From: Fidelibacterota bacterium
Lineage (GTDB): Bacteria > Fidelibacterota > Fidelibacteria > Fidelibacterales > Fidelibacteraceae
Length of the DNA stretch: 10,934 nucleotides
NCBI GenBank assembly: GCA_023134755.1
Contig: JAGLUM010000170.1
Location: 1 to 10,934 of the forward strand
Direction of reading: 5' to 3'
Position 1 is the first letter of the stretch; each line of letters begins with the position of its first letter. The notes beneath the pieces were generated by a model. The model did not search any database. It was not told the origin of the DNA and saw only the letters and a list, made by a program, of their open reading frames with translations. A program made the position numbers and the translations under genes. Shown here one piece after another: positions 1 to 5,182 of this stretch.

Positions 1-782
1 ATAAGTGTATCAAGTCCACCCGCTAAGGTGGAATCTCCATCAAAGATGTTTTCCAGACCAATACCCAGATACTGAATTGCTGATTCCAGATAGTTTACTG
101 CAGCCCAGACAGACTGAAAGGATTCATCATAGATCACAGCAACTTCTGTCGTATCGAAATAAGGTAAGGCCAAGCCACCCGGTGTGACAATTTCTACTTC
201 ACCGATCCTGAAGATAAAATCTTCACCTGATGTCCGGATCGTATCAAAGCGCGTACCCATGGAATCACTCATCCAGATAATATTCCCGGCAATGTATTCA
301 ATGTTACCCATTGTCTCGAAAAAGGTATCTTCCAGATGAGCTTCGATCGAATCTACCAACATGACAATAGAATCCGCTTTGCCTTCTGTCATAAAGGCGT
401 AGAGATTATCGATCAGATCATATTGATTCTCAACACTGTCCGTAATGAAATACAGTGATTCCTCAAGATAATAGAGCGCAAAAAAGATCTCATCGAGCTG
501 TTTAGCCAGAATTTCTTCCTGAAATTCTACAGCATTGGTCAGAGAGTCATGCAAAGCAAATGCATCCAGGATCATTAATCCCGTCTGACCCTTGCTGTAT
601 AATCCCGGAGTCACAAGCCAATCTTCATAAACTGAGCGATAATGATCCAGTGCAGCATCGATTTGTTCTTCTGTGAAATCGTATCCATTCGGAATTGCCA
701 TGTCGAATCCACCCGGAACTGGAGCGGCAAATAATCCTGCAAGTAACGATACTCCCAGAAGGATGATTAACATTTTTCTCAT
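1..782 (-). CDS. Exported protein of unknown function, C-terminus cut by window edge
   Basis: An open frame runs uninterrupted for 260 codons from an ATG at 782 to the left edge, so the C-terminus lies outside the window. The start is well supported: GGAGG lies at 789-793, six bases upstream. The first 20 or so residues (RKMLIILLGVSLLAGLFA) form a typical Sec signal peptide with probable cleavage near Ala19/Ala20. There is no lipobox cysteine, so the protein is likely periplasmic or exported further. The mature part is acidic, rich in Asp, Glu, Tyr and Ile, and reads as mostly helical up to about residue 185, with a more strand-like stretch around 186-220. I recognise no catalytic motif or family and see no cysteine in the visible part. 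The gene stands alone behind its own promoter-like region, 110 bp downstream of the export-family gene. Coding status is confident; function is unknown. Confidence 0.85.
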   Translation of the reverse strand, partial: MRKMLIILLGVSLLAGLFAAPVPGGFDMAIPNGYDFTEEQIDAALDHYRSVYEDWLVTPGLYSKGQTGLMILDAFALHDSLTNAVEFQEEILAKQLDEIFFALYYLEESLYFITDSVENQYDLIDNLYAFMTEGKADSIVMLVDSIEAHLEDTFFETMGNIEYIAGNIIWMSDSMGTRFDTIRTSGEDFIFRIGEVEIVTPGGLALPYFDTTEVAVIYDESFQSVWAAVNYLESAIQYLGIGLENIFDGDSTLAGGLDTL

Positions 783-816
783 AATTTACCTCCAAGGTTA
801 TGATTTGTTTTTACTT

Positions 817-844
817 AATATAAAGTAAATTTTTATGCAATAAA
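817..844 (-). promoter_or_regulatory. Putative promoter of the exported-protein gene, -10 inside a palindrome
   Basis: On the minus strand TTTATT (844-839) and TATATT (822-817) are separated by 16 bases, which would place the transcript start near 810 and give a leader of about 28 bases to the ATG at 782. The -10 box is the 6-base centre of an inverted repeat, TTTACTT at 810-816 and AAGTAAA at 823-829, so a dimeric regulator could bind over it. The -35 is a weak match. An alternative TTGTCA lies a few bases further upstream but has poor spacing to TATATT. Confidence 0.35.
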
Positions 845-892
845 TGACAAGAAAAAAATAAATAAACGAAGGAGAAGTATAAGAAAACAAAT

Positions 893-1369
893 TTACTTTA
901 TGATCCATTGAAAAATTTCAGAACCGGACAGAGTGACGGCCAGGACAATAAGGGCTGCGATGAGAACTCCGATAACAGTCGCAACGACGAATTTTTTTGG
1001 TTTAATGTCCAGAATAAAAGCAGCCAATGCACCGGTATATACTCCGGATCCCGGTAAGGGTATTCCGATAAAAAGGGCAAGTCCGAGCTCGCCGTATTTT
1101 TCAATCTTTGGATGGATCTTGGTTTGTACTTTATGTAAAGAACGTTCATATAATTTATTAAAAAATGGAATTCGTATTACAAGATGAAGAAAAGCCCGAA
1201 GGGAGAAATAGACAATAGGACCAAGAATGATATTGACGAGTACAACAAAAAGAAAAGCACTATACCAGGGCATTCCCAACACCAGAATGGCATAGGGCAA
1301 GCTTGCACGCAATTCAAGTGTAGGAATAAGAGTGATCAAAATAATTTGGATAAGTTCGCTAGCTGTCAT
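893..1369 (-). CDS. Small multidrug export family membrane protein (COG2426-like)
   Basis: A 158-residue, strongly hydrophobic protein with about four to five membrane segments. Two conserved-looking motifs fit the Sm_multidrug_ex family (COG2426): PTLELRASLPYAI at residues 16-28 and IPLPGSGVYTGALAA at 103-117, the second in a re-entrant-like Gly/Pro-rich stretch. The family name comes from an early drug-resistance assignment; the real substrate is not established. The frame stays open upstream to 1438, but I chose the ATG at 1369 because AGAGGA precedes it at normal spacing and the protein then begins as family members do. This start lies 11 bases inside the end of the glycosyltransferase gene, so the two are probably translated together. 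No terminator is obvious between this gene and the next one downstream. Family assignment fairly confident, function uncertain. Confidence 0.8.
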   Translation of the reverse strand: MTASELIQIILITLIPTLELRASLPYAILVLGMPWYSAFLFVVLVNIILGPIVYFSLRAFLHLVIRIPFFNKLYERSLHKVQTKIHPKIEKYGELGLALFIGIPLPGSGVYTGALAAFILDIKPKKFVVATVIGVLIAALIVLAVTLSGSEIFQWIIK

Positions 1370-2048
1370 GGTTCCTCTGCTTATAGGATTTAAAAAACGA
1401 TGTAATATACATAAAAATAAATTTAAATGTAGAGTCAAAATAGGTCATTTTACTTTGATTCTTAGAATAAATAGTGGGAATAGGGACGAACTTGAAATCA
1501 ACAGCATTTTTTGCTAAGGCAATAAGTACCTCCAATTCAAAGATAAAACCTCGAAGGGATGAAAAATGCCAGGAAAGATAGCGTTTGGGAATAAGACGAA
1601 ATCCACATTGGGCATCGTAGATATTCTGTTTTGCGCGTTTGGAAATTAGAAATGCTGAAATGCTGTTACTGAATTTACGGATCCATGGCATGTTTTTATT
1701 GCGTTGCCGTGTGCCCAGAAGAACGGCATCGGGATGTTTTTGATGCAAGGCTAAAAAATCAGGAATAAATTGTACCGGATGCTGTTCATCTGCATCCAGG
1801 GTGATAACAAAATCGATTTCCTGCCCGGAGGCATAATGAAACCCGGTTTGCAGTGCCGCGCCTTTTCCGTAATTTTTTTCATGCTGAATAACATGCACTC
1901 CGTAGGAACGTGCAATTTCAGCCGTATTATCATCAGAGCCGTCATCAATAAGTACAACATTTAAATAATTGTGATCTTTTAGTTCATCCAAAACATTTGA
2001 TAGCGTTGCGGCACTGTTGTAAGCAGAAATTAGTATTATACCATTCAT
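1359..2048 (-). CDS. Family 2 glycosyltransferase, dolichol/polyprenyl-phosphate mannosyltransferase type
   Basis: A 229-residue soluble GT-A fold enzyme of the DPM1-like branch, expected to move a sugar from a nucleotide donor (typically GDP-mannose or UDP-glucose) to a polyprenyl-phosphate carrier on the cytoplasmic face of the membrane. Visible motifs in order: IDDGSDDNT at 34-42 (nucleotide binding), NYGKGAALQTGF at 59-70, the metal-binding DAD at 85-87, DAQCGFRL at 145-152 (acceptor-loop motif) and FIFELE at 168-173. There is no C-terminal membrane pair, so this is the short DPM1-like form. The start is uncertain: ATG at 2048 fits the family N-terminus, while a GTG at 2063 in frame would add five residues, and neither has a clear Shine-Dalgarno. 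It overlaps the following export-family gene by 11 bases and forms a two-gene unit. Donor and acceptor cannot be read from sequence. Confidence 0.87.
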   Translation of the reverse strand: MNGIILISAYNSAATLSNVLDELKDHNYLNVVLIDDGSDDNTAEIARSYGVHVIQHEKNYGKGAALQTGFHYASGQEIDFVITLDADEQHPVQFIPDFLALHQKHPDAVLLGTRQRNKNMPWIRKFSNSISAFLISKRAKQNIYDAQCGFRLIPKRYLSWHFSSLRGFIFELEVLIALAKNAVDFKFVPIPTIYSKNQSKMTYFDSTFKFIFMYITSFFKSYKQRNHDS

Positions 2049-2141
2049 AGATTGAATATACACAACACAGCTGACAATTTAAATTTAAATTTTATAAATT
2101 ATGTATGTTCAGACTACTAGGAATGAAAAGTTTGATATAAT

Positions 2142-2170
2142 AAAAAACCCCTCATAACGAGAGGTTTTTT
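2142..2170 (-). terminator. Bidirectional intrinsic terminator after the LysM gene
   Basis: An interrupted hairpin: six A-T pairs (2142-2147 with 2165-2170), two C-G pairs, one C/A mismatch, then CTC/GAG around the loop ATAAC at 2154-2158. Read on the minus strand it ends in a T run and lies about 20 bases after the LysM stop codon, as expected for its terminator. It could also work on the plus strand. It separates the LysM gene from the glycosyltransferase unit. Confidence 0.8.
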
Positions 2171-2189
2171 ATAACAAAAATTGTATAAT

Positions 2190-2789
2190 CTAAAGTTGAG
2201 TTCTGATCTTAAAAACTGTACCGGCTGTAATGGCATTATAATCATCGCCCAATATATCTAAATTGTCGCGTACAATAATAATCCATGCATATGAATTACC
2301 GTATAATTTTTCAGCAATACACCACAATGTCTCGCCTTCTTCGACGGTATAATCAACATATTCATAGCTTACTTCCTGTGCTTCATATGCTTCTTTCTGC
2401 AATGACAGTTCTTCAAAGGGATAGATCAAGTCAGGATTATCCCCGATAACATCAAGATTCCAATCCCAAATGGTTCTCCACATAGTGACAACACCATATT
2501 CTTGCAGAGCAATTTTGGTTAGATAATCATTGGGTTGAATCATATATTTTACCCAAATACTTTCTTCAACAGGTTCAATAACTTCTTCAGGAATAATTTC
2601 TTCCACAACAGCTTCTTCTACAACTGTTTCTTTCACAGCAATTACTTCTTCAACTACAGGTGCCTTTTCAACAACAGAAGTTGTTTCAACAACGGGTTCA
2701 GGGGTGTCATTTACAACTTCTTTTGCACCACAGCTAAATAGCATAAACATGCTAATTACAATGGTAAGTAAGGGTAAAATTCGTTTCAT
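2190..2789 (-). CDS. LysM-domain lipoprotein with Val/Glu-rich stalk
   Basis: A 199-residue predicted lipoprotein. A type II signal peptide ends in the lipobox LFSC, with Cys20 as the lipidated residue followed by Gly-Ala. There is no Asp after the Cys, so outer-membrane sorting is likely if the Lol rule applies. Residues about 24-78 are a low-complexity, very acidic stalk of Val, Glu, Pro and Thr. Two LysM-like domains follow, at about 81-131 and 145-197. The second is clearer, with YTVEEGETLWCIAEKLYG at 147-164; both contain a WxxI element and a D-x-L-Y/N-x-I-type end. LysM modules usually bind glycan chains of peptidoglycan, so this protein probably tethers the membrane to the wall or acts as a cell-envelope scaffold. 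The start at 2789 is supported by AGGAGA six bases upstream. It has its own promoter and a terminator behind it, so it is probably monocistronic. Confidence 0.85.
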   Translation of the reverse strand: MKRILPLLTIVISMFMLFSCGAKEVVNDTPEPVVETTSVVEKAPVVEEVIAVKETVVEEAVVEEIIPEEVIEPVEESIWVKYMIQPNDYLTKIALQEYGVVTMWRTIWDWNLDVIGDNPDLIYPFEELSLQKEAYEAQEVSYEYVDYTVEEGETLWCIAEKLYGNSYAWIIIVRDNLDILGDDYNAITAGTVFKIRTQL

Positions 2790-2821
2790 TTATTGTCTCC
2801 TAACATTAATTTTGACCGCAA

Positions 2822-2850
2822 AATGTAATTATTAATTGATCTATTGTCAA
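2822..2850 (-). promoter_or_regulatory. Sigma70-type promoter of the LysM lipoprotein gene
   Basis: A perfect TTGACA (2850-2845), 17 bases, then TACATT (2827-2822) on the minus strand, with about 32 bases from the -10 to the ATG at 2789. The TGA stop codon of the upstream meaB gene is embedded in the -35 box, so the promoter sits right at the gene boundary. This is the best -35 match in the window. Confidence 0.65.
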
Positions 2851-3779
2851 GTTTTTCCCAATGAAGTCAGCAACTTTTTTGCAATACGAAAAGGACTCTG
2901 CTTTTTTTGGGATATGGCCTGCAATTCACTGTGTAATATTTTACGTTTTTCCGGAGTCCAGAAGGCCTCGGAAAGTGATTCATTGACCAATTGTAATACC
3001 TTGTTTTTCATGCGTTCGTTTCGGATCGTTTGCCAGTTATTTTGTTTTACCAACATATTTTTGAATTGCTCAAGCGCTTCAAATACCTGATCAATTCCTT
3101 TCTGCATGGTTGCAACGGTTTTAATCACTGGTTGTTCCCATGGTAATGTGCTATATTTTTGGCGCAGAGCAGCCAGAGATTGCAGATTAAGTACCATCAC
3201 TTCAGCCCCGTACCGGTCTGACTTATTAACAACAAATATATCTGTGATCTCCATAATGCCGGCTTTCATAGCTTGGATATCATCCCCGGATTCCGGAACC
3301 AGCACGGTCACTGTCACATCCGCTGCCTGGGCAATATCAAGCTCAATCTGACCGACTCCGACAGTTTCAATAAGAATTATGTCAAATCCGTGTCCATCAA
3401 GTATATCACAAACATCATGTGTTTTCATGCTTAAGCCGCCCAAGCTTCCGCGGGTGGCCATAGAGCGGATAAAAATATTTTTACGGTAACTGAGTTCATT
3501 CATTCGGATACGATCACCTAAGATCGCTCCGCCGGTAAAGGGGGAAGATGGATCCACACTAATAACAGCAGTCTGTATTCCGGCATCGCTGTAAATAGCT
3601 GCCAGACAGTTGACCAGGGTACTTTTACCAGCTCCCGGAGGACCTGTAATACCGATGCGATATGCATGCTTTCCGGTTTTCCAGGCGGCATCCAAAAGGG
3701 ATTCAGCCTCTCCGGAAGCATTTTCCACGTAACTGATGTCCCGTGCCAGTTTTTTTTTCTGGATCACATCATTATTCAT
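2847..3779 (-). CDS. meaB: Methylmalonyl-CoA mutase-associated GTPase MeaB (ArgK family)
   Basis: A 310-residue G3E-class P-loop GTPase. MeaB-type proteins load adenosylcobalamin into methylmalonyl-CoA mutase or its relatives and protect the cofactor, so they act in propionate/succinyl-CoA interconversion in the cytoplasm. Motifs are all present: Walker A GPPGAGKST at 46-54, the family motif VDPSSPFTGGAILGDRIRM at 75-93, MATRGSLGGLS at 107-117, the metal-coordinating ETVGVGQ at 138-144 and the guanine-specificity motif NKSD at 185-188. Length is normal for the family. The ATG at 3779 overlaps the stop of the osmC-like gene by eight bases (ATGAATAA), so translation is probably coupled. No mutase subunit or epimerase gene is in the window, so the partner enzyme must be encoded elsewhere. 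Confidence 0.95.
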   Translation of the reverse strand: MNNDVIQKKKLARDISYVENASGEAESLLDAAWKTGKHAYRIGITGPPGAGKSTLVNCLAAIYSDAGIQTAVISVDPSSPFTGGAILGDRIRMNELSYRKNIFIRSMATRGSLGGLSMKTHDVCDILDGHGFDIILIETVGVGQIELDIAQAADVTVTVLVPESGDDIQAMKAGIMEITDIFVVNKSDRYGAEVMVLNLQSLAALRQKYSTLPWEQPVIKTVATMQKGIDQVFEALEQFKNMLVKQNNWQTIRNERMKNKVLQLVNESLSEAFWTPEKRKILHSELQAISQKKQSPFRIAKKLLTSLGKT

Positions 3780-4209
3780 TTACTATCTCGATATCATAGG
3801 TAATTTCTGCCGTTGCTTTAAGCATATTGGAAACGGTACAGTATTTTTCGTAACTTAGATCAACGGCGCGCTGTAGATCACGCAGAGCCTTTTCACCGCC
3901 ATCCGAGTAAAGCTTGAGATACATATGAATATGAGTAAATGATTTTGGGTGTTCTTCGCGCTTTTTACCTTCTACCTGGATTCCCAAATGCTTGAATGGA
4001 GTGCGCTTTTTCCTCAGTATTGAGATCACATCCATTCCGGTACATCCGGCCAACGCCTCTAACAGCATTTCCAGCGGTTTAGTACCAGCTCCGTTTCCGC
4101 CGATAGCTTCATCGGTATCGATCATGATCCAATGTCCCGATGACCCTTTCGCGGCAAATGTCATGTCCTTGTTTAAGCTTTGTAATTGAACGTTTATTGT
4201 GTTGGCCAA
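3772..4209 (-). CDS. OsmC-family peroxiredoxin-like protein, TTG start
   Basis: A 145-residue OsmC/YhfA-type protein. The family includes thiol peroxidases that reduce organic hydroperoxides, working as a homodimer in the cytoplasm. The two expected redox cysteines are visible: Cys56 in LEALAGCTGMDV and Cys124 in EKYCTVSNML. SSGHWIMID at 23-31 is the usual N-terminal strand motif. The YhfA-like subgroup is a better fit than classical OsmC or Ohr. The frame is open upstream to 4281, but I chose TTG at 4209 because GGAG (4217-4220) lies seven bases before it and the protein then starts exactly where relatives do; the first internal ATG would remove the first strand. The gene is followed by meaB with an eight-base overlap and has its own promoter, so it leads a two-gene operon. 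The physiological substrate is unknown. Confidence 0.88.
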   Translation of the reverse strand: MANTINVQLQSLNKDMTFAAKGSSGHWIMIDTDEAIGGNGAGTKPLEMLLEALAGCTGMDVISILRKKRTPFKHLGIQVEGKKREEHPKSFTHIHMYLKLYSDGGEKALRDLQRAVDLSYEKYCTVSNMLKATAEITYDIEIVNE

Positions 4210-4234
4210 GACTAAACTCCTTTTTTTATGCTGA

Positions 4235-4263
4235 AATATATCAAGAAAAAAAAATAAATACAA
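4235..4263 (-). promoter_or_regulatory. Putative promoter of the osmC-like/meaB operon
   Basis: On the minus strand TTGTAT (4263-4258), 17 bases of nearly pure T, then TATATT (4240-4235). The transcript would start near 4228, about 20 bases before the TTG start and just upstream of the GGAG site. The -10 is good, the -35 only fair. Confidence 0.45.
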
Positions 4264-4405
4264 GGTATCTCGGCAGAGCAAAACATATTATAATGCTATG
4301 GACTGAATTATTAAAGGGTATATTAAATTCATTCCAGTTTAGATAGTGACTTTTATAATGATAATGAAATAAGAAATATCCAATAAATGCGAACCATAAA
4401 AACAT

Positions 4406-4440
4406 TTGCTTTAAAAATAAATATTTTTATATTTGACCGC
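4406..4440 (+). promoter_or_regulatory. tRNA operon promoter with GC-rich discriminator
   Basis: TTGCTT (4406-4411), 16 bases, TATATT (4428-4433), then GACCGC at 4435-4440 and the first tRNA 12 bases later. A GC-rich discriminator between -10 and the start point is typical of stable-RNA promoters under growth-rate or stringent control in well-studied bacteria. Both hexamers and the spacing are identical to those upstream of arsR. Confidence 0.6.
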
Positions 4441-4452
4441 TTTTTAAAATGG

Positions 4453-4523
4453 TGGGTTGTCGTCCAATGGTAAGACATACGGCTCTGGACCGTGGAATCG
4501 GGGTTCGAATCCCTGCAACCCAG
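4453..4523 (+). tRNA. tRNA-Gln (CTG)
   Basis: A full cloverleaf of 71 bases. The acceptor stem TGGGTTG pairs with CAACCCA and gives the U1-A72 pair common in tRNA-Gln. The anticodon stem is TACGG/CCGTG with loop CTCTGGA, placing anticodon CTG at 4485-4487. The T loop is TTCGAAT with stem CGGGG/CCCTG. The discriminator is G4523. CCA is not encoded. It is the first gene of the tRNA operon. Confidence 0.95.
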
Positions 4524-4531
4524 CGAGACAT

Positions 4532-4603
4532 GGCGCGTTCGTCTAGCGGTTAGGACGCTGGCTTCTCACGTCGGTAACACGGGTTCGATTCCCGTACGCG
4601 CTA
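4532..4603 (+). tRNA. tRNA-Glu (CTC)
   Basis: A cloverleaf of 72 bases. Acceptor GGCGCGT/ACGCGCT has a G-U first pair. The anticodon stem CTGGC/GTCGG contains two G-U wobbles; the loop TTCTCAC places CTC at 4565-4567 with T33 and A37. The T arm ACGGG-TTCGATT-CCCGT is complete. CCA is not encoded. It starts eight bases after tRNA-Gln. Confidence 0.93.
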
Positions 4604-4624
4604 CGTTACCATTGATAGATTTTT

Positions 4625-4698
4625 GCGCCCGTAGCTCAATTGGATAGAGCGTCTGGCTACGGACCAGAAGGTTTGGGGTTCGAGTCCTCTCGGGCGTA
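4625..4698 (+). tRNA. tRNA-Arg (ACG)
   Basis: A cloverleaf of 74 bases. Acceptor GCGCCCG/CGGGCGT has a G-U first pair. The anticodon arm TCTGG/CCAGA with loop CTACGGA places ACG at 4659-4661; A34 is normally edited to inosine to read CGN codons. The T loop is TTCGAGT, and the outermost T-stem pair (T4674/T4690) is mismatched. The discriminator is A4698; CCA is not encoded. It is the last gene of the operon, directly before the terminator. Confidence 0.94.
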
Positions 4699-4701
4699 CA
4701 A

Positions 4702-4733
4702 AGAACCCGCCAACCGGCGGGTTCTTTTTTTTT
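4702..4733 (+). terminator. Strong intrinsic terminator of the tRNA operon
   Basis: A perfect 10-bp stem, AGAACCCGCC at 4702-4711 and GGCGGGTTCT at 4716-4725, with loop AACC, followed by T through 4733. It begins three bases after tRNA-Arg. Confidence 0.95.
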
Positions 4734-4753
4734 GTCTTATATTTTTTTATTTC

Positions 4754-4812
4754 TTACGGTTCACAATTTACCTCACACAAAGTGCGCGAAGGAATCTAAG
4801 TCACAAAGGAAT
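4754..4812 (-). repeat. Degenerate dispersed intergenic repeat, copy A
   Basis: Read on the minus strand this block contains CTTTGTG, ACTTAG, CCTTCG and CTTTGTGTGAGGT, then the heptamer-spaced GTAAATT, GTGAACC and GTAAGAA. GTGAACCGTAA (4764-4754) is repeated exactly at 8735-8745, and GTGTGAGGT recurs at 8845-8853. The similarity to the block beyond 8735 is in words and spacing, not in a clean alignment. Confidence 0.55.
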
Positions 4813-5023
4813 GGTAAAACATAAACTTTAATGGTCATATGTAAGATGAAAGTGTCCACCCCTTTGAGTTAATTTTTCAGAGTAGTTTTGTTTATATTAA
4901 ACTTAATATCAGTAAGCGATTTCAAACCGTTCCTTACAATATATTTGGAATTCGATTATATATTTTTGCACAGAAAAAATAAAGCCCTTTCTCTACGGAT
5001 TTCATTAATAATTACGATATTTT

Positions 5024-5065
5024 CCTAAACTTTAAACTTTAAACTCTAAACCTTAAACCCTAAAC
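5024..5065 (+). repeat. Telomere-like heptamer tandem repeat, (YYTAAAC)x6
   Basis: Six contiguous 7-base units: CCTAAAC, TTTAAAC, TTTAAAC, TCTAAAC, CTTAAAC and CCTAAAC. The TAAAC core is invariant and variation is confined to C/T transitions at the first two positions. It lies in noncoding DNA upstream of the MFS gene. The resemblance to the plant telomere unit CCCTAAA is probably accidental. Confidence 0.85.
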
Positions 5066-5182
5066 CTCTTTCTCGACAACTCAACAGTCTTTTACGCCGT
5101 ACAAGTTGCTTCTTAGCTGATTGCTGACTTCTAATTTATTTTGGATAAATAAAAGGTATTTTGTAAGCTTCATGCATGGAAA

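Larger units (their letters stand above)
4734..5182. other. 449-bp gene-free region between the tRNA operon and the MFS gene
   Basis: No frame here has both a plausible start and any family resemblance. Contents in order: a degenerate repeat block (4754-4812), a stretch around 4850-4890 containing GTGTCCACCCC that resembles the end of an insertion sequence but has no partner, AT-rich sequence, the (YYTAAAC)6 tract (5024-5065), and a second short 7-bp-periodic stretch, GCTGATT-GCTGACT-TCTAATT, at 5116-5136. The MFS promoter should lie near 5110-5160 but I see no convincing hexamer pair. Confidence 0.7.

Noticed and set aside
2076..2091. 16-bp perfect palindrome AATTTAAATTTAAATT upstream of the glycosyltransferase gene as an operator
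   Set aside because: It is built only from A and T runs in an AT-rich leader, where such palindromes arise easily; no promoter hexamers are placed convincingly around it.
2535..2741. Plus-strand open frame rich in Phe and Asn opposite the LysM stalk
   Set aside because: It is the antisense of the Val/Glu-rich stalk (GAA codons read back as TTC), which explains its odd composition.
4453..4698. tRNA cluster as an integration site for a mobile island
   Set aside because: No integrase, no duplicated tRNA 3' end downstream and no phage-like genes; the region downstream holds only repeats and an MFS gene.
4640..4831. Plus-strand open frame of about 63 codons
   Set aside because: It runs through tRNA-Arg and its terminator hairpin and is therefore not a protein gene.
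5024..5065. True telomere or linear replicon end
   Set aside because: Only six imperfect units, flanked by ordinary sequence and genes on both sides, with no hairpin or terminal structure.
4734..5182. CRISPR array in the repeat-bearing spacer
   Set aside because: The repeats are 7-base units or degenerate words with no regular repeat-spacer alternation, and no cas gene is present.
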